64,000 nucleotides of DNA from DAOULY01 sp034414595 (GCA_034414595.1 DAOULY010000021.1:248001-312000), one strand, 5' to 3'; positions 15,656 to 25,194 are shown, counted from the first letter of the stretch. Translations and numbers: made by a program. Notes: a model not told the origin generated them from the letters alone.

Positions 15656-15699
15656 TCAAAGGGATTAGCCCCTTTGACGGGGGTGTGGGGGTGTCCCCC
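15656..15699. repeat. Two GC-rich hairpins flanking the cassette border
   Basis: The first hairpin has arms TCAAAGGG (15656-15663) and CCCTTTGA (15670-15677). The second has GGGGG (15687-15691) and CCCCC (15695-15699). Such stacked hairpins look like an intergenic repeat element. They lie between the packaging operon promoter and the peptidase gene, marking the right border of the cassette. No T-run follows, so termination is doubtful. Confidence 0.5.
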
Positions 15700-15810
15700 A
15701 ATATTGCGGGGATACAGGGGGTTGAAAAGCGTTGTTAAACGACCTCACCCTTCAGCCTTGACTTTTTGGCTATGATACACTATGAGGGGAGCCGTCCTGG
15801 ACGGTAGAGC

Positions 15811-17193
15811 ATGAAAAGAGCAGGGCTCATGGCAGTTTTAGTGGGCATGGTGTTGCTAATACTGCCGCTTTGCGCCTCTGCCCAACACGCAGGGTTGAAG
15901 TTCTACTCCCTCGCGGAGGTCCTGGCCCAGATCCAGTCTGACGTCACCACTCTACGTGAGCTGAGTCCATTGAGCGAAGTGGAGCGCCAGTTCATCACCA
16001 GGGATGACCTAGAAGAGCAGCTTGTTGCGGAAATCGAGGACGACGCTGAGGCGATCAACATAACACAGCAGCTGCTGGTGTTCCTGGACCTGATGGCGGA
16101 GGGACAAGACCTTTATACCATCCTTTTGAATATCCACTCTGAGGAGGTCCTCGGCTTCTACGATACCGAATCGAAAGAGCTGTACGTTATAAGCGGTACG
16201 GAAGACCTGGGACCGGTAGAAGAGGTCACCTTTGCCCACGAGTACACCCATGCCCTTCAGGACCAGCATTTCGACCTGGGGTCGCTGCTCGTGTCAGAAG
16301 ACAACTCGGACATTTCTATGGCTGTCGATTCCTTGATCGAGGGCGACGCCACTTTGATGACGGCTATCTATGTCTGGAATATTCTCACCGACTCCGAGCG
16401 GGAGGCCCTTTTCCAAGAATCCGATGACTCAGAGGATGAAGCGTTTGACGCCGCCCCCAAGGTTATCCAGGAGAACTTCCTTTTCCCATATGAAGCAGGA
16501 CTGGATTTTGCTATGGATCTCTATGTCGAGGGTGGATGGCAGGCCATTAATGAGGCCTACAGCGACCCGCCCCAATCCACCGAGCAGATCCTGCACCCCG
16601 AAAAGTACCTGCAACGCGATGAGCCGCAAGCGGTCACCATGCCCGACCTGCAAAGCGCACTCGGCGCCGGGTGGTCGCAGCTGGACGACGACGTCCTCGG
16701 AGAGCTGAATATCAGGATTTACCTGGAGACATTTGTCGATGCCTCTGAGGCCTCTAAGGCGGCGGAGGGCTGGGACGGCGATCGCTACCTGTTTCTGAAG
16801 GACACCGAGGGCAGAGAGGTGTTTGTGCTGCACTCAGTTTGGGATAGCATTGCCGATGCCCGGGAGTTCTTCGATGCCTACATAACCTTTGTCGAAAATA
16901 AGAGCGGTGGCAACTGGAGCCTGTTTTCACAGGAGAGCGGGAAGAGGTGGTGGAAAGCGGAGGGACTGAGCGTTTACTTAGAACAAGGCGGCGACGAAGT
17001 GCTCCTCATCATCGCCCCTGACGAAGATATCGCTGAGGTAGTAAGGGCTGAGCTTCCAGAACTCCCTGAGGGAATTAGTCTGTTTGAGTTGCCCTCCTGG
17101 GCCTGGGCTGCCATCGGGGCTGGCGGGGCCTTCATATTGGGCGCCATTGCCTGGCGCCTTGTGGTTAGCAGGAAAGGCGCTAAGCCGTTTTAG
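15811..17193 (+). CDS. Secreted, membrane-anchored zinc metallopeptidase-like protein
   Basis: A 460-aa protein with a signal peptide (residues 1 to about 24, ending CASAQH) and a C-terminal membrane span (WAWAAIGAGGAFILGAIAWR) followed by a basic tail, so the body is outside the cell. At about residue 143 the zinc motif HEYTHALQDQHFD contains HExxH. The downstream LIEGDATLMTAIYVW carries Glu that would be the third ligand in gluzincin-like folds. This whole-protein plan is found in uncharacterised Chloroflexota proteins. Substrate is unknown. It converges on the HIT gene with a 4-bp overlap. A TTGACT-17-TATGAG promoter is possible at 15758-15786. Confidence 0.75.
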   Translation: MKRAGLMAVLVGMVLLILPLCASAQHAGLKFYSLAEVLAQIQSDVTTLRELSPLSEVERQFITRDDLEEQLVAEIEDDAEAINITQQLLVFLDLMAEGQDLYTILLNIHSEEVLGFYDTESKELYVISGTEDLGPVEEVTFAHEYTHALQDQHFDLGSLLVSEDNSDISMAVDSLIEGDATLMTAIYVWNILTDSEREALFQESDDSEDEAFDAAPKVIQENFLFPYEAGLDFAMDLYVEGGWQAINEAYSDPPQSTEQILHPEKYLQRDEPQAVTMPDLQSALGAGWSQLDDDVLGELNIRIYLETFVDASEASKAAEGWDGDRYLFLKDTEGREVFVLHSVWDSIADAREFFDAYITFVENKSGGNWSLFSQESGKRWWKAEGLSVYLEQGGDEVLLIIAPDEDIAEVVRAELPELPEGISLFELPSWAWAAIGAGGAFILGAIAWRLVVSRKGAKPF

Positions 17194-17525
17194 CCCATCC
17201 CATCGGAGAGCTGGCGGCCGCCAAGGAGGTGCATGTGGAGGTGAGGCACTGCCTGCGCGCCCTCAGGGCCGCAGTTGACCACCAGCCGGTAGCCCTTCTC
17301 CGCGATTCCTTCTGCCTGGGCAAGCTTTCTCGCCACGCTCACCATATGCTCGATGAGCGCCTCATCGTCGATCTCATTGAGCGACGCGATGTGCTTCCTG
17401 GGCACGATCAGGATGTGGGTCGGGGCCTGGGGGTTTATGTCCCGAAAGGCGATGACCTCTCCATCCTGATGCAGGATTTGACTCGGCATATCCCCCGAGA
17501 CGATGCTGCAAAAGACACAGGACAT
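17190..17525 (-). CDS. hinT: HIT family nucleotide-binding hydrolase (HINT-like)
   Basis: A 111-aa HINT-type purine nucleoside phosphoramidase or AMP-lysine hydrolase. CVFCSIVSGDMPSQIL near the start includes the family's zinc-type cysteines. APTHILIVPRKHI and the C-terminal catalytic HLHMHLLGGRQ, the HxHxHxx triad, are typical. The size and motifs leave little doubt of the family. The cellular substrate is not known. Confidence 0.92.
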   Translation of the reverse strand: MSCVFCSIVSGDMPSQILHQDGEVIAFRDINPQAPTHILIVPRKHIASLNEIDDEALIEHMVSVARKLAQAEGIAEKGYRLVVNCGPEGAQAVPHLHMHLLGGRQLSDGMG

Positions 17526-17569
17526 ACCTACTCACCCCCTGATTTGCCGTGCTATGTTCGGGGCACCGC

Positions 17570-18685
17570 CTATAAACCAATGTGCTGGGCCACGATTTCC
17601 CTGTGGAAATCGCCGTCGCCAAAGGCGAGCTCTGCCGCCTTGGCCCGCCGGAAATAGAGCTGCATATCGTGGTCCATGGTAAACCCGATGCCACCATGGA
17701 TCTGATGCCCGTGAATACAAACACGGCGATATGCCTCGCCGACCCAGGCTTTGGCTATGGAGACCTCCTGGGTGCAGGGCAACCCCTCGCTCACCTTCCA
17801 TGCTGCCTGATAGGTGATGAACCGGGAACAATCGACGTCGGTGGCCATGTCGGCACATTTATGATGAGTTATCTGAAGGACACCGATAGGCTTGCCGAAC
17901 TGTACCCGTTCCTTGGCATAGTCAACCGTGGTGTCCAGCACCCACTGAGCACCGCCGAGCATCAGGGCGCAATATGCCGCCGCTGCCTGCTCCATAATCC
18001 CCTGCACTATATCCCAGCCCCGGTCCAGTTGGCCCAGTATATTCTCTTTGGGCACCCTGACCCCATCGAAGACTACCTCGCACGGCCTGTCCGAGGCTAT
18101 GGTCTTAAGCACGGAAGAGTTTATCCCCGGGCTCTTGGCATCCACCAGGAACAGCGTGATGCCTTTTCCGGTCCTGGCAGCGCATAGAATATAATCTGCG
18201 ACATGAGCATCGGGGACGAAGAGCTTGGTACCACTGATGACATAGTCGTTGCCATCGGCCTCAGCCCGTGTCTCAATTGCCGAGGCCTCGTACTGGCCGC
18301 CGGCCTCAGTTAAAGCCAGGGTCAGGATCATGTCGCCACTGGCTATCTGGGGCAGGAACTGCTGCTTTTGCTCCTCGGTGCCGAAGTTCAGGATGGGCAG
18401 CCCGCAGAGGACAACGGTTGGGATGAAAGGTCCCGGGACAAGAGCCCGCCCCATCTCCTCGAGGAGAACAGCCAGATCCAAGAAACTGCCCCCGATGCCG
18501 TCGTATTCACCGGGGAAGACCAGACCCATCCATCCCAGCTCAGCCATCTTGCGCCATAGCTCTGTAGAATAGCCCTTTTCATCCTCTTCTGCCTCGCGGA
18601 CCAAAGTCTTGGGGCATTCCTTTTCTAGGAAGTCGCGAGCCGACCTTTTCAGTATTTCCTGCTCTTCGTTCAGGGCGAAATCCAT
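17570..18685 (-). CDS. Acyl-CoA dehydrogenase
   Basis: A 371-aa flavoprotein of the acyl-CoA dehydrogenase superfamily. The N-terminal helical domain is NEEQEILKRSARDFLEKECP. The middle beta domain has LALTEAGG and the family motif around KLFVPDAHVADYIL. The C-terminus has HGGIGFTMDHDMQLYFRRAK. In HGGIGFTMDHD the usual catalytic Glu position is not obvious. It lies 13 bp downstream of a second, non-identical acyl-CoA dehydrogenase gene, which suggests a two-subunit heteromer like those of the FadE/ChsE group. The substrate cannot be told from sequence. Confidence 0.88.
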   Translation of the reverse strand: MDFALNEEQEILKRSARDFLEKECPKTLVREAEEDEKGYSTELWRKMAELGWMGLVFPGEYDGIGGSFLDLAVLLEEMGRALVPGPFIPTVVLCGLPILNFGTEEQKQQFLPQIASGDMILTLALTEAGGQYEASAIETRAEADGNDYVISGTKLFVPDAHVADYILCAARTGKGITLFLVDAKSPGINSSVLKTIASDRPCEVVFDGVRVPKENILGQLDRGWDIVQGIMEQAAAAYCALMLGGAQWVLDTTVDYAKERVQFGKPIGVLQITHHKCADMATDVDCSRFITYQAAWKVSEGLPCTQEVSIAKAWVGEAYRRVCIHGHQIHGGIGFTMDHDMQLYFRRAKAAELAFGDGDFHREIVAQHIGL

Positions 18686-18698
18686 CTTTTCCTCCTGT

Positions 18699-19871
18699 TT
18701 AGCGAGCGGGCAGCCCCAGTCCCCTGAGGGCGATGATATTTCTCAGGATCTCTGAAGCGCCGCCTTGCAGAGTATAGCGTGGTACCAGCAGATATGAGCT
18801 GCCCGCAATCCCACCTAGTGTGGCCACCTTGGAATCGGGCAGCAACAGTCCATCGAGCCCGACGATGTTTACCGCAGCATCAGCCAGCCGTTTTTGATAA
18901 TCAGTGCAATAGGCCTTTCCCATAGCCGTCTCATAATTGGGCACATGCTCCTGATCCATCATCCAGGCCACGCGATAAACAAGCATCCGCCCCGCCTCGA
19001 ACTCGATCACAAGCTGGGCTAACTTGTTCCGAATCACCGGATCCTTTGCCAGGGGCTTGCCATTGCGCTTTGTCTCCTTGACGTATTGCAGCAGCTTCTG
19101 GAGCAGCGGGTAGTTGCTCATGAGCCGCTCCAGGCCGCTCCGCTCATAATCGAGCTGAACCACCGACTGATACCAGCCCCGGTTCTTCTGCCCAACCATC
19201 ATCCTCTTGGGCACGCGGACGCCATCGAAGAAGACCTCGTTTACATGGTGTCCGCCGCTCATGTCAATAATGGGGTTAATGGTGACCCCGGGGAGCTTCA
19301 GGTCAACGATGAACTCGCTGATGCCCTGGTGCTTCGGCGCCTCGGTGTCAGTCCTGGCCAGAAGGTAGATGTAGTCGGCGTGATGGGCGCCTCCGGTCCA
19401 GGTCTTCTGCCCATCGACAACGTAATCATCACCATCTTCTACAGCCCTGGTCTGAAGGGAAGCTAAATCGGTCCCGGCCTCGGGCTCGCTCATCCCGAGG
19501 CAGAAGAACAACTCCCCTCTTTTGATCGGGGGCAGGAACTCCTGTTTCTGCTCCTCATTTCCATAGAGGATAATAGAGGTGCCGATTTGACGGTCGGAAA
19601 ACCAATGACCCGCTGCCGGCGCGCCATAGCGCAGCATCTCCTCGGTGCATACGAGGCGAAAGATATGGCCGTGCTCCCGGCCACCATATTCTTTGGGCCA
19701 ATGCATCCCCAGCCAGCCCTGGGCGCCTACCTTGCGAGAGAACTCTCGAGACGACTGAGTCAGCCAGGCATCACAGCGGGGCTCAAACGAGCCCTGCCGC
19801 AGCTCCTCCTCGAGAAATTCCCGCACTTCCTTGCGAAATGCCTCTTGCTCCTCCGTGAATCGGAAATCCAT
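18699..19871 (-). CDS. Acyl-CoA dehydrogenase (partner gene)
   Basis: A 390-aa protein. The N-terminus is DFRFTEEQEAFRKEVREFLE, followed by WLGMHWPKEYGGRE and FFCLGMSEPEAGTDLASLQT, the FAD/substrate signature. The C-terminal LQGGASEILRNIIALRGLGL segment is typical. It precedes the 371-aa homologue by 13 bp, so a heteromer is a reasonable inference. Neither gene is next to a CoA ligase or hydratase, so the pathway is unclear. Confidence 0.9.
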   Translation of the reverse strand: MDFRFTEEQEAFRKEVREFLEEELRQGSFEPRCDAWLTQSSREFSRKVGAQGWLGMHWPKEYGGREHGHIFRLVCTEEMLRYGAPAAGHWFSDRQIGTSIILYGNEEQKQEFLPPIKRGELFFCLGMSEPEAGTDLASLQTRAVEDGDDYVVDGQKTWTGGAHHADYIYLLARTDTEAPKHQGISEFIVDLKLPGVTINPIIDMSGGHHVNEVFFDGVRVPKRMMVGQKNRGWYQSVVQLDYERSGLERLMSNYPLLQKLLQYVKETKRNGKPLAKDPVIRNKLAQLVIEFEAGRMLVYRVAWMMDQEHVPNYETAMGKAYCTDYQKRLADAAVNIVGLDGLLLPDSKVATLGGIAGSSYLLVPRYTLQGGASEILRNIIALRGLGLPAR

Positions 19872-19898
19872 ATTGCCTCCTGTTGATTGCCAACTTGA

Positions 19899-20138
19899 TT
19901 AGCGGCTCAACTCCATAGCCAGACAGGTTACCGTTCTGAGCACCCCGTCCACGGTGTGAATGCTCTTGGTTACCAGGTTGCCAATGGCATTTATGTCCGC
20001 TCCCTCAACTATGGCGACCACGTCGTAAGGGCCAGTGACCGGGTCTGCTGAGTTCACCCCTTGCACCGCCTGCAGAATAGCAACAACATCCATGGTCTTC
20101 CCCATGGCGGTCTCGATCAGGACAAAGGCCTTGGCCAT
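19899..20138 (-). CDS. Lrp/AsnC-type ligand-binding (RAM) domain protein
   Basis: A 79-aa stand-alone regulatory domain: KAFVLIETAMGKTMDVVAIL, GVNSADPVTGPYDVVAIVEG, and a C-terminal VLRTVTCLAMEL. It is the ACT-like amino-acid-binding fold of Lrp/AsnC without the DNA-binding domain. Such small RAM proteins are widespread in archaea and Chloroflexota, and their role is mostly unknown. It lies just upstream of the acyl-CoA dehydrogenase pair on the same strand. Confidence 0.85.
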   Translation of the reverse strand: MAKAFVLIETAMGKTMDVVAILQAVQGVNSADPVTGPYDVVAIVEGADINAIGNLVTKSIHTVDGVLRTVTCLAMELSR

Positions 20139-20166
20139 CAGCTACACCTCCCTTCTCTCATATCTC

Positions 20167-21174
20167 TCATAAAACACGATGTAGCCTTGGGTTGGGCGTG
20201 ATCCCAGGGATCCTGCCCCTCTTGGCCACCGGTTTTCCTCCTACTTCATGAAGATCAGCGGTGAAATCTATAGGCTTGGCATCGCTAATGTGACTGCCGA
20301 CGCCGAAACTATCTACCGGAGTATTGCTCTCCACGTAGTACCTGATCCTCTCCGGGTCCAGTCCGCCGCTGGCCACGATTTTGACATGATTGAAGCCGGC
20401 GAGGTCCAGCCGCGCCCGGACCTCCTTGATCAGCTCAGCGGTAACCCGACCCCGCTCCGGAGGGGTATCGAGCCGTACTGCGCCCAAACGTTGACCGAGG
20501 GCCTGAGCCACCCTCAAGCTTTCCTCAGCCTCATCCTTGAAGGTGTCAACCAGGGAAATGCGGGACACCTCAGCAGGCATGTGCTTGTCGAAGGCCAAAG
20601 TTGCTGTAACCGTATCGCCCATGACCAAGATCAAGGCATGGGGCATGGTACCCATGGGCACAGTGCCAGCCAGCTCGGCTCCTACAATAGATGAGCAGGA
20701 GACACAGCCACCAACGACGGCGGCATAGTCCATGACGCCCACTACCGAGGGATGGACATGACGAGCGCCAAAGCTTATGATGGGGATCTCTCGGGCCGCC
20801 TCAACGCACTCTCTCGCCGCCGTAGCCCAGCCGCTCATGTGAGCCAATATCCCGCACATCGCTGTTTCATATAGCCCGTAGGAGCGATAAGGGGCCGTTA
20901 TCCTGAGCACAACCTCTTTTGCGTCGAAAGATTCTCCCTCTTCAAGAGACCAAACTTCTCGATTGCCCTCGGGCAACACATGGCTCAACAAGCTCAACAC
21001 TTCGCGCATTCCACACAGGATGCCAGCCCTGCTGGGGAATACCTCCATTGTGGCCACCGGGTTCAGGCCTTCTTTTTCCAAAATGTCCACCGTGCGCATG
21101 AAGTAGATATCAGCCGTGTCCCCGGAAAGGACAGCGTACTTGGGTGCGAATTTGTCCAATTCCACTTCTCTCAT
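20167..21174 (-). CDS. pncB: Nicotinate phosphoribosyltransferase
   Basis: Second enzyme of nicotinamide salvage, making nicotinate mononucleotide from nicotinate and PRPP. 335 aa is the short form. The start MREVELDKFAPK overlaps the upstream nicotinamidase stop by ATGA, which decides between this start and longer in-frame ones. Motifs are ISFGARHVHPSV, VALASGGLDPERIRYYVE in the form KIVASGGLDPERI, and the C-terminal VGSHISDAKPIDFTADL with KRGRIP. It is translationally coupled to pncA. Confidence 0.88.
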   Translation of the reverse strand: MREVELDKFAPKYAVLSGDTADIYFMRTVDILEKEGLNPVATMEVFPSRAGILCGMREVLSLLSHVLPEGNREVWSLEEGESFDAKEVVLRITAPYRSYGLYETAMCGILAHMSGWATAARECVEAAREIPIISFGARHVHPSVVGVMDYAAVVGGCVSCSSIVGAELAGTVPMGTMPHALILVMGDTVTATLAFDKHMPAEVSRISLVDTFKDEAEESLRVAQALGQRLGAVRLDTPPERGRVTAELIKEVRARLDLAGFNHVKIVASGGLDPERIRYYVESNTPVDSFGVGSHISDAKPIDFTADLHEVGGKPVAKRGRIPGITPNPRLHRVL

Positions 21175-21692
21175 CGCCCTGTCAGACTGGCTCCGAGCAC
21201 CTTGTCCATATGCTCCAGGGCCCATTTATGAGCGTCCTCATTGAAGCTGGCCACGCAATCAACGGGAACTTCAACCGGGTAGTCTCGATTTCTGGCATCA
21301 GCCACGGTGTGCATCACGCAGATATCAGTACAAACACCACAGACTATGAGCTTGTCAGCGCTGATTTCTTTCAATCTTTGCTCCAGAGGCGTGCCGAAAA
21401 AACCGCTATATCGATTCTTGGCTATGATCTCCCCGGGGTATTGCGCAAGCTCGGGGATAACCTCACTCTCCTCGCTGCCGGCGATGCAATGAGGAGGAAA
21501 CATCTTGAACTCAAGGTCATCAGGAGCATGATGATCGCAGATGAAATAGACCTTGGCCCCTTTGCCACTCTCTCGTTCCACAAGCCTCTGGATGTTGGGG
21601 ATGATGTCGCGCGCTTTCTCACCACAGTAAAGGGGATGTCCCTCCTCTAAGAAGCCCCTGAGCATATCAACTACCAGGACGGCAGTGGCCAT
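21171..21692 (-). CDS. pncA: Nicotinamidase/isochorismatase family hydrolase
   Basis: A 173-aa cysteine hydrolase that most likely deamidates nicotinamide to nicotinate, given the following pncB. The catalytic triad is visible: Asp in AVLVVDMLRGF, Lys in IIAKNRYSGFFGT and Cys in LIVCGVCTDICVMHT. I start at ATG 21690-21692, where the family begins. A longer frame upstream is not conserved. It is divergent from speD with overlap of upstream DNA only. Confidence 0.86.
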   Translation of the reverse strand: MATAVLVVDMLRGFLEEGHPLYCGEKARDIIPNIQRLVERESGKGAKVYFICDHHAPDDLEFKMFPPHCIAGSEESEVIPELAQYPGEIIAKNRYSGFFGTPLEQRLKEISADKLIVCGVCTDICVMHTVADARNRDYPVEVPVDCVASFNEDAHKWALEHMDKVLGASLTGR

Positions 21693-21777
21693 GTTTTTCC
21701 CAATTATAACACCGCAAAATAGGCTGGGCAAGCGAACATCATTGTTTGAGAAACGCAGCCATATCCGATATAATAAG

Positions 21778-22143
21778 ATGTCTTTAGGGAGGCCGAGGTT
21801 GCCCACTCTGGGAAGGCATTTTCTCCTCGATCTGAAGGACTGTAACAAGGAGCTGCTCAACGACCTCGATTTTGTCCGGGGTTCTCTTTCCTCGGTAGCT
21901 AAACAGCTCGGCGCTGAGATACTGGGAGACTCCTTCCACTGCTTCGAGCCTCAAGGGATAAGTGGTATCGTGCTCGTCACCGGCTCGCACCTTTGCATTC
22001 ACACCTGGCCCGAATTCGCCTATGCCGCCATAGATGTCTTCACCTATGGTGATTTGGTCGAGCCGGAGGCTACAGCTAAACTCCTTATCGAGAAATTCCA
22101 GTCTCAAAACCCGTCCATCGTGGAGCTGAAAAGGGGAATTTAG
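21778..22143 (+). CDS. speD: S-adenosylmethionine decarboxylase proenzyme
   Basis: Makes decarboxylated SAM, the aminopropyl donor for spermidine. A 121-aa prokaryotic class 1b proenzyme. Self-cleavage at Ser70 in TGSHLCIHTWPE yields the pyruvoyl cofactor. GRHFLLDLKDC and the C-terminal ELKRG fit. The start ATG 21778 is directly preceded by TATAAT (21769-21774), so a leaderless message is possible. An upstream in-frame ATG at 21685 would add a non-conserved tail. speE follows after three bases. Confidence 0.9.
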   Translation: MSLGRPRLPTLGRHFLLDLKDCNKELLNDLDFVRGSLSSVAKQLGAEILGDSFHCFEPQGISGIVLVTGSHLCIHTWPEFAYAAIDVFTYGDLVEPEATAKLLIEKFQSQNPSIVELKRGI

Positions 22144-22146
22144 ACT

Positions 22147-23061
22147 ATGAAAGAGGTTTATAACAACTGGTTTCTGGAATTCGTCACTCCCGATTTCATC
22201 CAGCAATTCGGCATCAAGGGCATTCTGTACTCAGGCAGGTCCAAGTTCCAGTCGGTTGAGATCATCGAGACCGTGAGCTTTGGCAAATGTCTGGTCCTCG
22301 ATGGCAAAATTCAGAGCAGCGAGAAGGATGAATTCATCTATCATGAAGCCCTGGTGCACCCGGCCATGCTGCTGCACCCCGAGCCCAGGACTGTGTTCAT
22401 CGCCGGCGGCGGCGAGGGAGCCACCTTGCGTGAGGTCCTGGCCCACAACACCGTGGAGAAGGTGGTCATGGTCGATATCGACGAGGAGGTGATCGACCTC
22501 TGCCGCCAGCTTCTGCCCTCACTGCATCAGGGCTCCTTTGACGACAGCCGGCTCAAGCTCTATCACCTGGATGCCAGAAAGTACCTCGCCGAGACCGGGG
22601 AGAGGTTCGATGTCATCGTCATCGATTTGCCCGAGCCCCTGGCCGAAGGGCCAGCCTACCTCCTCTATACTGAGGAGTTCTATCAGATGGTCAAGGACAA
22701 GCTCACCGAGGAAGGAGTTATCTCCTTGCAGTCCGGGACCACCTGTATGGGGCTGACCGCGGGCTTCACCGCGATCAACAACACCCTCAAAGCGGTGTTC
22801 CCGGTCGTCTGCCCCTACGAGGCCAACATCCCCGCCTTCGGCGGCACCTGGGGCTTCTCTCTGGCCTCCAAGAAACATCATCCCCTGTCAATTTCACCTG
22901 AAGAGGTAGACAGCAGGATCAAGAGTCGAGTAAAAAAGACGCTTAACTTCTATGATGGACACTGCCACCAGGGGCTGTTTTTCCTCCCCAAATACCTCAG
23001 GGAAGCAGTGGAGCAGGAGACAAGGGTCATCGCCGATAACGAACCCTTGTTCATCGATTAG
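22147..23061 (+). CDS. speE: Spermidine synthase
   Basis: Transfers the aminopropyl group from decarboxylated SAM to putrescine. 304 aa with the family core FGKCLVLDGKIQSSEKDEF, IYHEALVHPAM, IAGGGEGATLREVLAH (substrate loop), VDIDEEVIDLCR and LDARKYLAE, then VIVIDLPEPLAEG and TWGFSLASK. Spacing of three bases after speD shows an operon. No putrescine-forming gene is in the window. Confidence 0.92.
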   Translation: MKEVYNNWFLEFVTPDFIQQFGIKGILYSGRSKFQSVEIIETVSFGKCLVLDGKIQSSEKDEFIYHEALVHPAMLLHPEPRTVFIAGGGEGATLREVLAHNTVEKVVMVDIDEEVIDLCRQLLPSLHQGSFDDSRLKLYHLDARKYLAETGERFDVIVIDLPEPLAEGPAYLLYTEEFYQMVKDKLTEEGVISLQSGTTCMGLTAGFTAINNTLKAVFPVVCPYEANIPAFGGTWGFSLASKKHHPLSISPEEVDSRIKSRVKKTLNFYDGHCHQGLFFLPKYLREAVEQETRVIADNEPLFID

Positions 23062-23069
23062 GTAAGCTC

Positions 23070-25193
23070 ATGGACATTCTCTCCGGGCTTAATCCCGCGC
23101 AAAGGGAAGCAGTGGAGGCGGTTCAGGGGCCGGTGCTGATACTGGCCGGGCCGGGCAGCGGCAAGACCAGAGTCATCGCCCACCGCATCGCCTACCTGAT
23201 TAAGGTAGTGGGCATCAGCCCCCGCCGCATCATGGCCGTCACCTTCACCAATAAGGCAGCACGGGAGATGAGAGACCGCGTTCATGGCCTCGTCGGGGAG
23301 AGGGTTGAGGAGCTGACCCTGGGCACTTTCCATCGCATCTCAGCGCGCATCCTGCGCACCGAAGCTGCTCATATCGGACTTGAGCCCAGATTCGTCATCT
23401 ACGACGAAGAGGACCAGCTCAACCTTATAAAGCGCAGCCTGGAGCAGTTGGACTTAGAGCCCAAATACTACCCGCCCAAGGCGTTGAAAGCAGCGATATC
23501 CGCAGCTAAGTCCAGGCTTACCAGCCCCGAGGGATATGTGCCCGGCCACTACTTCGAGGAGGTGGCGAAAAGGGTCTATCTGCGCTATCAGGAACTCCTG
23601 GCACAGAGCAATGCCCTGGACTTCGATGACCTCCTGATGAAGGCAGTGCTCCTGTTTCGGGAGCAACCAGAGGTCCTGGCCAAATACCAGTCCCGTTATC
23701 TCCACGTACTCATCGATGAATTTCAGGACACCAATCTGGCCCAGTATCTCCTGGCCAAGCAGGTGGCAGGGCAGCATCGCAATATCTGCGTCGTCGGCGA
23801 CCCGGACCAATCGATATACTCCTGGCGCTTCGCCGACCTGCGTCATATCCTCGACTTCGAGAACGACTACCCCGATGCCAAGATCGTATTCCTGGAGCAG
23901 AACTATCGCTCCACCAAGACCATCCTCGAGGTGGCCAACCACGTCATCTCAACCAATCGGCAGCGAAAGGAGAAGACGCTGTGGACCGAGAACGATCTCG
24001 GCACCCCGGTGGCGCTGGCCCAGACCTACAGCGAGCAGGAGGAAGCTCAATTCGTGATCAGCGAGCTGGAGAAGTTGACCTCGAACGGGCATTTCAAAGC
24101 CGGCGACTGCGCCGTAATGTATCGCACCAATGCCCAATCCCGGGCGCTGGAGGAGGCATTCATTCGCTTCGGTACGCCTTACAAGCTGGTCGGGGGCACT
24201 CGCTTCTATGAGCGACGCGAGATAAAGGACGTCGTCTCCTATCTCAGGCTGATCCACAACCCCGCTGACAGCATCAGCCTGAGCCGGATTATCAATGTCC
24301 CGGGGCGGGGCATCGGCAGCAAGACCCTGGCCCAGCTCGCCTCCCGGGCTGCCCGGCTTGAGCTACCTTTCTACTCCGCTTTGCAGTCTATCATGGCGCA
24401 AGAAGATAACAGCCCCCTGGGCCGCCGTCAGACCGAAGCGTTGAAAAGCTTCCTCGCCATTATCGATGAACTTATGGAGAAGAGCGGGGAGCTGAATGTG
24501 GTCGACCTCATCGACCAAGTGTTGGAGCGCACTGGCTACAAGAATTACATCCTGCAAGAGGACGAGGAGAGGTGGGAAAACATCCTCGAGCTCCGCACCG
24601 TAGCCCAGGAATACCGGGACCTTGAGCCCCGCGATAGCCTGGCCTCATTCCTCGAGGGAGTAGCCCTGGTATCCGATGTCGATGGCCTGGATGAGAAAGC
24701 AGATGCCGTGACACTAATCACCCTGCACCAGGCCAAAGGGCTGGAATTTCCCGTGGTGTTCATCGTGGGCCTGGAGGAAGGGCTGCTGCCCCATTTCAAG
24801 TCCCTCTCCGAGCCGGATCAACTGGAGGAGGAGCGGCGTCTGTGCTATGTGGGCATCACCAGGGCCAAGGAGAAAGCCTACCTGATTCATGCTCTGCGCC
24901 GCAGCATTATGGGCTCGAGCAATCGCAGCATACCGTCGCGGTTCCTGAACGATATCCCGCCTCACCTGGTAGCCCAGATGGGGCTTATGGAGCAGGCCGG
25001 GAAAGCACCACCTGCTGCCACCAGGGCATTACCATTTAGAACAGGCGAACGCGTGCGCCATGCCAAGTTCGGTGAGGGTCTGGTGGTCGGCCTGCACGCC
25101 ATCAGGGATGACTACGAGGTCACTATTGCCTTCGACGGCAGCGGAGTAAAGAGGTTTTTGCTCAGCTTAACCCCTCTGGAAAGGACAGCTTAA
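23070..25193 (+). CDS. pcrA: ATP-dependent DNA helicase PcrA/UvrD type
   Basis: Superfamily 1 helicase, 707 aa, for DNA repair and replication fork restart. Walker A AGPGSGKTRVIAHR, motif II IDEFQDTN, motif III VVGDPDQSIYSWRFAD, motif IV EQNYRST and motif VI VGITRAKEKAYL are all present. The C-terminal GERVRHAKFGEGLVVGL tail is the PcrA-type end that contacts RNA polymerase. It lies 8 bp downstream of speE, and rph starts after one base. Confidence 0.93.
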   Translation: MDILSGLNPAQREAVEAVQGPVLILAGPGSGKTRVIAHRIAYLIKVVGISPRRIMAVTFTNKAAREMRDRVHGLVGERVEELTLGTFHRISARILRTEAAHIGLEPRFVIYDEEDQLNLIKRSLEQLDLEPKYYPPKALKAAISAAKSRLTSPEGYVPGHYFEEVAKRVYLRYQELLAQSNALDFDDLLMKAVLLFREQPEVLAKYQSRYLHVLIDEFQDTNLAQYLLAKQVAGQHRNICVVGDPDQSIYSWRFADLRHILDFENDYPDAKIVFLEQNYRSTKTILEVANHVISTNRQRKEKTLWTENDLGTPVALAQTYSEQEEAQFVISELEKLTSNGHFKAGDCAVMYRTNAQSRALEEAFIRFGTPYKLVGGTRFYERREIKDVVSYLRLIHNPADSISLSRIINVPGRGIGSKTLAQLASRAARLELPFYSALQSIMAQEDNSPLGRRQTEALKSFLAIIDELMEKSGELNVVDLIDQVLERTGYKNYILQEDEERWENILELRTVAQEYRDLEPRDSLASFLEGVALVSDVDGLDEKADAVTLITLHQAKGLEFPVVFIVGLEEGLLPHFKSLSEPDQLEEERRLCYVGITRAKEKAYLIHALRRSIMGSSNRSIPSRFLNDIPPHLVAQMGLMEQAGKAPPAATRALPFRTGERVRHAKFGEGLVVGLHAIRDDYEVTIAFDGSGVKRFLLSLTPLERTA

Positions 25194-25194
25194 G

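Noticed and set aside
15756..15810. Firm promoter for the metallopeptidase gene
   Set aside because: TTGACT-17-TATGAG exists but the -10 is weak and several alternative frames of boxes are possible, so I only mention it in the gene entry.
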